A stretch of 54,318 bases of DNA from Saprospiraceae bacterium (GTDB lineage Bacteria > Bacteroidota > Bacteroidia > Chitinophagales > Saprospiraceae): assembly GCA_020629515.1 (NCBI GenBank), contig JAHDDE010000015.1:1-54318 (forward strand), read 5' to 3'. Within the stretch, counting starts at the first letter, position 1; each line of letters starts with the position of its first letter. The notes under the pieces are model-generated. The model saw only the letters and a list, made by a program, of their open reading frames with translations. It was not told the origin of the DNA and ran no database searches. A program made the position numbers and the translations under genes. Below are positions 33,804-42,323 of the stretch, one piece after another.

Positions 33804-35444
33804 ATGAAAAATCATATCGAATTAAGTGGGACACAACATCCATTTATTGTGACTCAACATCATCACAAAGAAACTTTTAAAAAGAATGATGTGATAAAAT
33901 TCAAACTGGTTTTGAAGAAGAATCACCATAAACCATTATCATTTCCCTCAAGTGCAAGTACCGATGAAAAAAAACAAGCCTTCGCCAAGAAGTACGGTCT
34001 TAGTGAAGAAAGAAAAATCGCAGTACAAGAATTCGCAGATTTCTATGGCATAAAAATTATTCAATTCAATGATTATCTGGGGATTATCAATATGGAAGGC
34101 AAGATTAAAAATGTTGAAAAGGCCTTTAAAATCAAATTAGAAGTTTATTCATTTGGAAAGTGGAATGATCTTAGAAAACATAAATCAGTAATACACTTAG
34201 GACCAATATTTATTCCCAAAAAAATTCATTCATTTGTAGAGGCCGTTATTGGACTAAGAAAGATTCCTTTTAAGCATGAAACTCCATCAAAAAAGAGTAA
34301 AGACTTAAAGTGTGCATCGGCGGCCATAGGCTATTCAAGTGACTGGTTTGCAAAACATTATGACTTCCCAAAGCAGCTCAACGGGGATGGACAAAAAATA
34401 GCAATTATAAGCTATGGAGGTGGATTTAGTCAGAAAGAGCTTAATAAACACTATCGCCAGCTTGGAATATCTATAAAACACGAAGTAGAAGTCAATAGTC
34501 TCCATGGAGTGAATAACCAACAAGGGGTATGGGGTTATGACTATGAGCTAAATACAGATATACAAGTGGCGCAATGTGCAGCGCCTCATGCACAGATTTC
34601 TGTATTCTTTACTTCCAATGGCTTAGATGGCTTAGCTGATGCGATAGAATCTATTTGTGAACAAGAAGATAGAGCAACTATCATTTCCTATAGCTGGTCC
34701 GGAAGTGAAAGTGATTATGCCAAAAAAGATATTAAGGCTATGGAGCGAATTTTAGAATCTGCTGCGATAGTATTTGATATCAGTATTCTGGTATGTACAG
34801 GAGACAAAGGATCTACTAATGAGGAATCTAATAAACCCAAAACTCAACTTACGCCAACCTATCCAGCTACGAGTAATTATGTCACTGCTTGTGGAGGTAC
34901 TATGTTTTCACCTGAGCATAAAAAGAGAACAGAAAAAGTCTGGCAATCCACTTTTTTATATGACATCAAAATCAGTAATGCGAGTGGAGGAGGTTTTAGC
35001 AATTATATGACCAGACCTAATTATCAGAAAGAAGCCATAGAGGAAATGTCCAAGAATAAATTACCCAATAAGTATAAAACCAAAAGAGGAATTCCCGATA
35101 TAGCGGCCTATGCCGATGTCGCTCCAAATGGAATTGCCTATTGGATACACTTCGATGGTAAAGATTGGTTAACAGGTGGAACCAGTGCTTCAACACCGCT
35201 TCTCGCAGCTCTTATAGCCAGAATAAATCAAGGTCTAAAAAAGAATATTGGCTTCTTAAATCCATGGCTCTATCAAATGAATTCCAAAGGGTTAAAACCG
35301 ATACCAATCGGAAACAATCAAATGCCGAACGGCCCTGAAAGTTGGAAAGCAGAAGATGGATGGGATCCATGTACCGGTCTTGGTGTACCTAATGGCAAAA
35401 AAATGTTTAAATGGTTTGAAAGAAATTTTGATCAAGCATTATAA
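33804..35444 (+). CDS. S53 family (sedolisin/kumamolisin-like) serine peptidase
   Basis: A 546-residue S53 peptidase. Residues ~1-165 are a pro-kumamolisin activation domain (AFAKKYGLSEERKIAVQEFADFYG). The catalytic set is intact: E248 and D252 in YELNTDIQVAQCAAP, the oxyanion Asp in VCTGDKGS, and S461 in TGGTSASTP. The calcium site is in WDPCTGLGVPNG. There is no signal peptide, unlike most secreted sedolisins, so it may act in the cytoplasm or on export. As the last plus-strand gene of the RiPP cluster, it is the best candidate for removing the long leaders; that is inference. The convergent LanM-like gene ends 5 bases beyond its stop. Confidence 0.92.
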   Translation: MKNHIELSGTQHPFIVTQHHHKETFKKNDVIKFKLVLKKNHHKPLSFPSSASTDEKKQAFAKKYGLSEERKIAVQEFADFYGIKIIQFNDYLGIINMEGKIKNVEKAFKIKLEVYSFGKWNDLRKHKSVIHLGPIFIPKKIHSFVEAVIGLRKIPFKHETPSKKSKDLKCASAAIGYSSDWFAKHYDFPKQLNGDGQKIAIISYGGGFSQKELNKHYRQLGISIKHEVEVNSLHGVNNQQGVWGYDYELNTDIQVAQCAAPHAQISVFFTSNGLDGLADAIESICEQEDRATIISYSWSGSESDYAKKDIKAMERILESAAIVFDISILVCTGDKGSTNEESNKPKTQLTPTYPATSNYVTACGGTMFSPEHKKRTEKVWQSTFLYDIKISNASGGGFSNYMTRPNYQKEAIEEMSKNKLPNKYKTKRGIPDIAAYADVAPNGIAYWIHFDGKDWLTGGTSASTPLLAALIARINQGLKKNIGFLNPWLYQMNSKGLKPIPIGNNQMPNGPESWKAEDGWDPCTGLGVPNGKKMFKWFERNFDQAL

Positions 35445-35449
35445 GCATA

Positions 35450-37915
35450 CTATTTAAGCAAAGATGGTACAGAGCCATCAGAAATAAATCTTAAGTATTG
35501 ATATAATATACCCGATAAACCTCGATAAAATCCTAAATCATGATAGTTTTCCCCGAGATCAAATTTGAAGACCCCACTCATTCGATTTAGAAGATATGTT
35601 TCTATTTCTGCCTTTTGACTAATCGTGAGATTCAAATTAATCAAGTCTTCTATTACATATGCCTTCCCTTGTATAATGGTATCACTACTTCTATTTTGTA
35701 ATTCCTTAAATAATTGAGAAAATTTCAAATCCTTCGTGCCCTCCACTTCAGCAGGATATATTTCTTCTGAACTAATTTCGCTTAAGAGCTGAATGGGAAT
35801 TGGTAAGCCTAAATCGGAGCACTTATGCACATAAGATAGATGACATCCTTTTGGATTAATTGATTTTAGAATGGATAACAAAGGATTTAAAATATGTTGA
35901 GCTGTGTTTAAGAATGCTTCCTCTTGATATTGATCAAAGGCAGCACAAAATAGGAGCACCAAACCTCCATTACCTCTATTAAGATCATAATATTCTAATA
36001 GATCAGTATCAGAACTAAAGTCATCTTTCCAGAATAGTTGGATTGATTGAGAAAGCTTTAATATCATATCGTAGAGAAGAGAAGACAGATTACTATACCC
36101 AAAAGCATTCCTATGTGTCAAAATATTCATTTGATCAAACCAGACAATATCTTGATTTGGTGAAGAGAGCATCTCAAGTCTTTCTATAAAAGAGTCTATT
36201 GGACTTTTTGCCTGAACTATTAAATCAGTTCCAACTAAATCACAATTAGAAGAAGAAATATGAAACTTGGGTATCTCAAAACGAAGAAGTTGATTTATCT
36301 CCTTCTGAAGAAAAAAGTGATCCGTTTCAAATTCCTGTTGACTTAAATAAAAGCCAGCCAATCGCTCAAAATAGAGCGATCTCATGATACCATTCTTAAA
36401 ATTCTTGGCACTGAGTCCTTCCCGTATAATACGAGCATAGAAACCACTTGGCCTCAATAACAGCCTTGAGTCAAGATCAGTAATATTTTTATAAACTAAG
36501 CTCTTGAAGTCTTCCAGCGATTCTTTAATGATCTGAAGACATTCTTTATATCCCGAATGTACCCATTGCAAATTTTCAGGTGACAAGAATCTATCATCAG
36601 TAGGAAAATTTTTACCTATTCTTTTCTGCTTAATTAGGATCTTCCTAATCCATCCATCTTTGTCTAAAGCATAATCAAAATCTTCAAATTCATCCTCATT
36701 AAAAAATAGACTATCGATAGACGGTGGATTCATATAAACCGTAGATAGATAAGTAGATGTCAGACCGCTAATGGTGATACTTTCAAGTAAGGTCTCACTC
36801 ATCTGCTTGTCCCCGAAAGGATTCTTAATCAAGATACGTTCATCTATTGATGAAAGTATAGATTCGTGATCAGTTGCAACAGGGAATTTACCATGGGCAA
36901 TAATATTTTCAAAATGATAATCTCTGGAACCCAATACATGAAAAATAGCCTGTAGTACTCCTAAGGATTTATAGAACCACTCCACATCTATTATGTCATT
37001 GACTTTGTGATCTTCTATAAATTCAGACCAAGAATATTTCACCTGGTCTATAACTTCATAATTCCTCAGGGTTATATCACTCCTTTGATAGTTGTACCAA
37101 GTACAAATGTCATTGTATATTTTATCTCCTAATCCTGATTTAGGTTTATATAAAAGCCTTAAACCATTCTGGAAAATTAATAGGGAGTTGTGCCCTAAAC
37201 TACGATGTCCCGTAAAACTTAATATTTGAATATCGGTAAGTATTAATTTTTGGCCACTGCTGAATACTTTAGTGATTTGATCATAGTCCTCTTGAAAGGC
37301 ATCAAGTAAAAATTGAAGTTTCTCAAACCATGAAATCGTTTGTTCACACAAGGACCGAGATAGTGCAGCATAGGTGAGGTAGAAATCCTTATAACTTTTA
37401 TCCATCAGATACTGATTAAAGTCAGCAGGTGATGAACTATGATTGTTTATTCGCCAATTTGATACGAATTCATAAATGCAATCTTCACTCAGATGTAGCA
37501 AAGATTCATTACAATAGTTTAGGTATGAATTGATGAATTTTTCATCCCATAATTCATAAGTTCGGATGTTTGCATAAATCTGATTAGATAACCAATGAGT
37601 GAAGGGAGCTATAAATCCTTTTAAATCAATGTGAAATTTCTGATTCCTCTCTGTATCCCAATTATATGTGGTCAAAATTTCAATTAGAATACCTTTCCAT
37701 GCATCATCTTGGTCGAAAACTTGTTCTGCAAAAAGCTTTAATCTTCTTTTAATACTTCCTGGGGCTCCACCTAATGATCGCTCCCACACCATCAATTCCT
37801 TAACGTCTATATCCTTAGGAAGTTCTCCTTTGATTAGATCGCTCTCATACCTCTCTGAGAAGTATAGTGCCTTTTCTATTAATTGATTGACCCAATTTTC
37901 ACTAAACTTGTCCAT
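35450..37915 (-). CDS. LanM-like dehydratase (DUF4135) with degenerate LanC-like end
   Basis: An 821-residue relative of class II lanthipeptide synthetases (usually ~1000). The kinase-like dehydratase domain shows YKPK (256-259), D332-x-H334-x-x-N337 in RDYHFENII, and ATDHESIL (D349, E351) where ID-LE is usual. A late RLLLRPSGFYARII (484-497) matches the elimination motif. The upstream G-D-x-H motif appears as GHRS (236-239), so two active-site residues seem changed. From ~640, only traces of a LanC cyclase remain (GNGGLVLLFCAAF, then YRGLSGILYQYL at 797-808), about 150 residues apart and without the WCxG and CHG zinc motifs. It likely dehydrates or phosphorylates Ser/Thr without forming lanthionine rings. 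It starts 29 bases after the topoisomerase gene. Confidence 0.85.
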   Translation of the reverse strand: MDKFSENWVNQLIEKALYFSERYESDLIKGELPKDIDVKELMVWERSLGGAPGSIKRRLKLFAEQVFDQDDAWKGILIEILTTYNWDTERNQKFHIDLKGFIAPFTHWLSNQIYANIRTYELWDEKFINSYLNYCNESLLHLSEDCIYEFVSNWRINNHSSSPADFNQYLMDKSYKDFYLTYAALSRSLCEQTISWFEKLQFLLDAFQEDYDQITKVFSSGQKLILTDIQILSFTGHRSLGHNSLLIFQNGLRLLYKPKSGLGDKIYNDICTWYNYQRSDITLRNYEVIDQVKYSWSEFIEDHKVNDIIDVEWFYKSLGVLQAIFHVLGSRDYHFENIIAHGKFPVATDHESILSSIDERILIKNPFGDKQMSETLLESITISGLTSTYLSTVYMNPPSIDSLFFNEDEFEDFDYALDKDGWIRKILIKQKRIGKNFPTDDRFLSPENLQWVHSGYKECLQIIKESLEDFKSLVYKNITDLDSRLLLRPSGFYARIIREGLSAKNFKNGIMRSLYFERLAGFYLSQQEFETDHFFLQKEINQLLRFEIPKFHISSSNCDLVGTDLIVQAKSPIDSFIERLEMLSSPNQDIVWFDQMNILTHRNAFGYSNLSSLLYDMILKLSQSIQLFWKDDFSSDTDLLEYYDLNRGNGGLVLLFCAAFDQYQEEAFLNTAQHILNPLLSILKSINPKGCHLSYVHKCSDLGLPIPIQLLSEISSEEIYPAEVEGTKDLKFSQLFKELQNRSSDTIIQGKAYVIEDLINLNLTISQKAEIETYLLNRMSGVFKFDLGENYHDLGFYRGLSGILYQYLRFISDGSVPSLLK

Positions 37916-37944
37916 CTATGAACAGAAAGTTACATCGTATCAAT

Positions 37945-40557
37945 CTAAAAATCTAACTCTATAGTATCTCCAGGTTTAAATCCGTCTTCTGAGTTATTGT
38001 CCTTAGTTGCTTCATCATTAGGTTCTTTATTCACCTTTTGATTAATAAGCTTAGCAGATAGCACTTTAAATTCTCCTAATTTATTGCCCATAGCTTTCCA
38101 ACCTTTCACATCAATGAATTCTGATAAATTCAAATCAACTTCCTGTTTTTTACCATCAGCTTTAAATGTATACTTCACTATCGGCTGAGCAGCTGCGGTG
38201 GCAAAGTAAAGTTTTGAGGACGACGCCTCAGAAATAAATTTGAACCTCTCGTTCATTGTAGAGGTTTCAATTTTGAACCTTTTAACCATCGACCATCCTT
38301 TGTCTCCATCATAGTGCATGGCGGATATGACGGTCTCCTCATTCCACTTAGCCACATCTATGAGACCATTTGGTTCTATCTTGACATCGATTTCTGGTTC
38401 TCGCAATTCATAGGTTCCATTTTGATAAATAGCGATAATCTTATTGCCTGTATCAAATTCTCCTAAATACTTACCCCTTTCTTCTTTGTTCAATCGGCCA
38501 CTTACTTCATCTATCCATATTTTTAACGCACCGAGTGTAGATTTACCTATAGCGATTTGAGTGATCTTCTTAACTGGATACTTAGTAACCACATTTCCCC
38601 CAGCTCCTCTTCCTTTGATAGCTAATTCTCCAAAGTCATATTCAAACACCTTTTTCTTGGCTGAGCATCCAGGTGTAAGCATAACCTGAACAGTTTCTGA
38701 TTCTCCATTGAGATGTACTTCAAAGTAGAGTAACTTAGACTTCTTACCTCCTTTAGTCATCTCATATGACTTGTCTCTGGTTATAGCCGATACATTAAAT
38801 CGCTTAGCCATAGCACGTCCATTGTCGGCATTGACATAGATCATATTATAGGTTGTACGCTCGTCTCCCTTTTTCCATACTGCAGCGTGTATGATACCTT
38901 TCCCTACAAAGACTTTATCTCCTATTCGGCTAACTTGAAAAGTCCCATCTTTTTTAAATACGATGATATCGTCCATGTCCGAGCAATCGGTGATATATTC
39001 CTCCTTTTTAAGTGAAGTCCCGATGAACCCTTCTTTCCTATCGATATATAGCTTGGCATTATTAGCCACTACCCTAGTCGCCGAAATCGTCTCGAAATTG
39101 CTTATTTCTGTCCGTCTTTCCTTCCCCTTCCCATATTTCTCAAGTAATCGCTCAAAATAGGCAATCGCAAAATCCACCAAATGTGCCAAATCATACTTAA
39201 CCTGCTCCAGATCTGCCAACAATTTAGTCATCATTTCTTCATGCTTAAACTTATTGTATTTGGAGATCCTGCGTATCCTGATCTCTGTGAGTTTGACCAG
39301 ATCTTCTTGAGTTATTTCCCTCATTAAAGCTACCCTACCATCTCCCGCCACAACAGGATCACTTGGTGTGGCCACATATTTCTTCAGGCCTATTTCTATA
39401 TTGGATAGCGCTTGCTCAAATGATTCTGCCTCCTCGATATCTCTATAGATTCTATTTTCTATAAATATTTTTTCAAGGCTGGCCATATGCCACTTTTCCT
39501 CTAACTCCCCTTTTTTAATCTCCAGTTCTTGCCTCAGCAAATCTTTGGTATTTTCAGTCGAAATCCTTAGTATTTCTTCTACTGTAAGGAAGTGTGGCTT
39601 ATTGTCGATGATAACGCAAGCATTAGGAGAGATAGACACCTCACAATTCGTAAAAGCGTATAATGCATCTATAGTCAGTTCTGGAGATATTCCTGTAGCT
39701 AAATCTATCTGAATTTCTACCTCCTTTGCTGTATTATCTACTATCTTTTTGATCTTGATCTGCCCTTTATCGTTTGCCTTTAGGATGCTATCTATCATAG
39801 CTCCAGTGGTCACTCCGTATGGCAGCTCTTTGACTAATATGGTTGACTTGTCCTTAACCTCCAGTTTGGCTCTAACTTTGATCTTCCCTCCTCGCTTTCC
39901 ACCATTATAGTCATCCACATCAACTAAACCCCCCGTTAAGAAGTCAGGATAGATTTTAACTTTTTTATCCTGTAGAATCTTAATGGACGCCTTGATCAAC
40001 TCAATAAAATTATGAGGCATGATCTTAGTCGACAATCCTACTGCAATCCCCTCAACACCCTGTGCCAAAAGCATAGGAAACTTCATTGGCAAGGTAATCG
40101 GCTCTTTATTTCGACCATCATAAGAAAGTTGCCAATCGGTGGTTTGACTATTGAAAGCTACCTCAAGTGCAAACTTGGTCAGTCGAGCTTCAATATATCT
40201 CGCTGCGGCCGCAGAATCTCCCGTATTAATATCTCCCCAATTGCCTTGAGTGTCTATCATAAGATCCTTCTGACCTATATTAACCATGGCTGCTCCAATT
40301 GCTGCATCCCCGTGTGGATGATACTGCATCGTATGACCTATGATGTTGGCTACTTTATGAAATCTACCATCGTCCTTCTCTCTGAGGCTAAAAAGTATCC
40401 GTCTTTGTACGGGCTTTAGACCGTCTTCTATAGCTGGCACCGCTCTTTCTAATATCACATATGAAGCATAATCCAAAAAATATTCTTCATACATACCATC
40501 TAATGCAATGATTTTATCATCATTATCATCTATGCCCTCTATCGAAATATCACTCAT
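37945..40557 (-). CDS. parC: DNA topoisomerase IV/gyrase subunit A
   Basis: An 870-residue type IIA topoisomerase A subunit. The breakage-reunion domain has LKPVQRRILFSL, YHPHGDAAIG, and the active-site Tyr in AAARYIEARLT (about residue 121). The C-terminal ~350 residues form a beta-pinwheel of repeated blades, and the protein ends in an acidic, Lys-Asp-rich tail. The set and order match the second, ParC-like A subunit of Bacteroidota rather than GyrA, which typically carries a QRRGG GyrA-box; none is seen here. It is on the minus strand, immediately upstream of the LanM-like gene, so the two may share a transcript. Confidence 0.93.
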   Translation of the reverse strand: MSDISIEGIDDNDDKIIALDGMYEEYFLDYASYVILERAVPAIEDGLKPVQRRILFSLREKDDGRFHKVANIIGHTMQYHPHGDAAIGAAMVNIGQKDLMIDTQGNWGDINTGDSAAAARYIEARLTKFALEVAFNSQTTDWQLSYDGRNKEPITLPMKFPMLLAQGVEGIAVGLSTKIMPHNFIELIKASIKILQDKKVKIYPDFLTGGLVDVDDYNGGKRGGKIKVRAKLEVKDKSTILVKELPYGVTTGAMIDSILKANDKGQIKIKKIVDNTAKEVEIQIDLATGISPELTIDALYAFTNCEVSISPNACVIIDNKPHFLTVEEILRISTENTKDLLRQELEIKKGELEEKWHMASLEKIFIENRIYRDIEEAESFEQALSNIEIGLKKYVATPSDPVVAGDGRVALMREITQEDLVKLTEIRIRRISKYNKFKHEEMMTKLLADLEQVKYDLAHLVDFAIAYFERLLEKYGKGKERRTEISNFETISATRVVANNAKLYIDRKEGFIGTSLKKEEYITDCSDMDDIIVFKKDGTFQVSRIGDKVFVGKGIIHAAVWKKGDERTTYNMIYVNADNGRAMAKRFNVSAITRDKSYEMTKGGKKSKLLYFEVHLNGESETVQVMLTPGCSAKKKVFEYDFGELAIKGRGAGGNVVTKYPVKKITQIAIGKSTLGALKIWIDEVSGRLNKEERGKYLGEFDTGNKIIAIYQNGTYELREPEIDVKIEPNGLIDVAKWNEETVISAMHYDGDKGWSMVKRFKIETSTMNERFKFISEASSSKLYFATAAAQPIVKYTFKADGKKQEVDLNLSEFIDVKGWKAMGNKLGEFKVLSAKLINQKVNKEPNDEATKDNNSEDGFKPGDTIELDF

Positions 40558-40692
40558 ATCTATTGATTATCACGCAAAAATAAATAAATGAATTTGATAA
40601 TGTGTAAGCTCACAATTGGAGAATCCCCGAAAATGGGTATACCGGCATATCTATTTGATTCTTAATTTTGAAGTCAACTAAAATCAAAAAAT

Positions 40693-41151
40693 ATGTCATT
40701 CAAAATAAATCAACTATTCATACTATTAATTTCCTTATTGCTCGTATCGTGTAGCGGTGATGATGATGCCACTATCGCGTCTTTATCAGGTAAATATATT
40801 ATCACCAAAATAGAAGCAACGGGATGTAATGACCCAGAAGAAGAATTATCCTTATCGGGCAGTTCTAATAGTGGATTATGCGACATGGTGGACGGTGAAG
40901 AAATTTGTATCAATGTCTGCATCACATTCAATGATGGCACTTACACCAGTGAATATAGTTTCTCGGGAGGAGGATTTACTTTTTCTTCTATGGATTCTGG
41001 CACCTATGATCCTGGAAACAACTCTTCTGAGATTTGTATCGATGGGGATTGTGGTTCTATAAATGTCCAAGACGGAGGAAACAAATTTGTTTTCACTGGT
41101 TCTGACCCAGACACTGGATGTAATCTAAGAATGGAAATGGAAAAAGTATAA
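40693..41151 (+). CDS. Lipocalin-like lipoprotein, cysteine-rich
   Basis: A 152-residue lipoprotein: signal LFILLISLLLVSC with the lipid Cys at 20, followed by SGDDD. The mature part starts LSGKYIITKIEATG, like the first strand of lipocalin-like domains common in Bacteroidota lipoproteins. It has seven further Cys, several paired closely (ICINVC, ICIDGDC), which suggests disulphides outside the cytoplasm. Function unknown. Divergent from parC across 135 bases, and followed by a strong bidirectional terminator. Confidence 0.8.
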   Translation: MSFKINQLFILLISLLLVSCSGDDDATIASLSGKYIITKIEATGCNDPEEELSLSGSSNSGLCDMVDGEEICINVCITFNDGTYTSEYSFSGGGFTFSSMDSGTYDPGNNSSEICIDGDCGSINVQDGGNKFVFTGSDPDTGCNLRMEMEKV

Positions 41152-41183
41152 AATTAAATTCATACAATTCGGTTATTAAGATG

Positions 41184-41222
41184 TGGTCCAATGATAAGTA
41201 AAAGTCATTGGACCATTTTATT
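41184..41222. terminator. Bidirectional terminator between lipoprotein and tetR genes
   Basis: Perfect 11-bp stem TGGTCCAATGA / TCATTGGACCA with a 10-base loop, followed by TTTTATTTT. It lies between convergent genes and closes the lipoprotein gene on the plus strand. Its right end touches the stop of the tetR-type gene at 41218. Confidence 0.88.
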
Positions 41223-41901
41223 TTGGAGCATAATGTATGGTGGCATAGGCAAAATGATTAACCATCTCCTCTAATTGATCAAGAGTATTTTTGGTACTTA
41301 GGCTACTCAATCTTGGGAGGTGCTCTGCATAATATATCTGATTATTAATCATCTCAAATAAGGTTGATCCTAAACTCTTAGAATAAGAAAACTTAGGATT
41401 GATCTCTTCGATTATATCCGCCAGTTGACCTATCAAAGTTTTATAAGGAATAAAGAATCCATGCTTATTCTCCTCATCGACTTCTGAAATATGATAAGTT
41501 TTAGAACTCTCTTTCATGATGATCTGAAACAATGTATTCTCGTTGATATAATCGGTCAGTTCTGATTCTATATGCGCATGAATCATACAGTGTAATGCTC
41601 GTTTTAACTTCTCCTCAGGACCGTTTAGGTTCATCGTTCTCATATCAATGAGGTAAGTAACCCACTCGCAGTACCAACAATTCAAGTAGAGTAACAGGAG
41701 ATGTTTATTTTCAAAATAGCGATAGATAGATACTTCAGAGGATTCCATCCTTATACCCAATTTTTTGAATGTGAATGCCTCAAACCCTAATTCATTAATT
41801 AACTCAATTGCATGAGTCAACAATCTCTTCCCGTATTTAGAGTCTTGTGGATCCTTCAAATAAAGCTTCTCTGGAAGCTTAAAATTCAGCTTTAAAGACA
41901 T
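41218..41901 (-). CDS. TetR/AcrR family transcriptional regulator
   Basis: A 227-residue repressor-type protein. Residues ~20-70 form the TetR DNA-binding domain, with KRLLTHAIELINELGFEAFT and the recognition part KLGIRMESSEVSIYRYFENK. The C-terminal ligand domain is not classifiable by eye. It is divergent from the HPF/exporter genes (108-base gap), the classic arrangement for a regulator of an efflux operon, so control of the exporter at 42324-47174 is likely but unproven. I found no clear palindromic operator in the gap. Confidence 0.9.
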   Translation of the reverse strand: MSLKLNFKLPEKLYLKDPQDSKYGKRLLTHAIELINELGFEAFTFKKLGIRMESSEVSIYRYFENKHLLLLYLNCWYCEWVTYLIDMRTMNLNGPEEKLKRALHCMIHAHIESELTDYINENTLFQIIMKESSKTYHISEVDEENKHGFFIPYKTLIGQLADIIEEINPKFSYSKSLGSTLFEMINNQIYYAEHLPRLSSLSTKNTLDQLEEMVNHFAYATIHYAPK

Positions 41902-41953
41902 TTTTCAAAATTTATTACAATATAGCAAGAATATATTAAACAATTAGTATAGC

Positions 41954-41983
41954 TTTGTGTTCTGTTAGTATTACTTACTTTTT
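41954..41983 (+). promoter_or_regulatory. Possible Bacteroidota promoter for the HPF/exporter genes
   Basis: TTTG, 18 bases, then TACTTTTT, matching seven of eight positions of the -7 consensus TAnnTTTG but with a spacer one base short. It is 27 bases upstream of the HPF start codon and in the divergent region shared with the TetR gene. Confidence 0.35.
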
Positions 41984-42009
41984 ATTTAATTACAACTAAA
42001 TAATAGTTT

Positions 42010-42303
42010 ATGAAATTTATTGTAAGAAATCATGCGAAAGTGGCCAACAAGTACATCCGATTTGCAAAATGGAAACTTCGTAGACTCAATGAAAAATTCA
42101 ACAGCATCATCTACTCCGAAATCTTTATTAAGAAAGAAGGGAAGAATCCTGAATTATACTTAGCTACATTAAAACTCGGTGTGCCAGGTCCCGACATTAT
42201 TATATCTGCATCATCTACAGATTTAAATGGCCTTTGGGCAGAAATCTCTGCCAAGACAAAAAGGCAGCTAAGAAAATATTCTGACAAAAGAAATTATAGA
42301 TAG
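42010..42303 (+). CDS. HPF/RaiA-like ribosome-associated protein, short form
   Basis: A 97-residue basic protein matching the short hibernation-factor-like proteins of Bacteroidota. It has IRFAKWKLRRLNEKFNSIIYSEIF (residues ~17-40), VPGPDIIISA and a Lys/Arg-rich C-terminal helix (KTKRQLRKYSDKR). The expected role is binding the ribosome in stress or stationary phase. It lies 20 bases upstream of the exporter ABC gene and may be co-transcribed, an unusual pairing. Confidence 0.82.
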   Translation: MKFIVRNHAKVANKYIRFAKWKLRRLNEKFNSIIYSEIFIKKEGKNPELYLATLKLGVPGPDIIISASSTDLNGLWAEISAKTKRQLRKYSDKRNYR

Positions 42304-42323
42304 AGTTTAGAACCCATTAATAA

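Noticed and set aside
40601-40614. TGTG-N6-CACA, similar to a CRP/FNR half-site pair, between parC and the lipoprotein gene.
   Set aside because: Only the outer four bases match on each side; the inner bases are not symmetric, and a 14-base match of this quality is expected by chance in AT-rich gaps.
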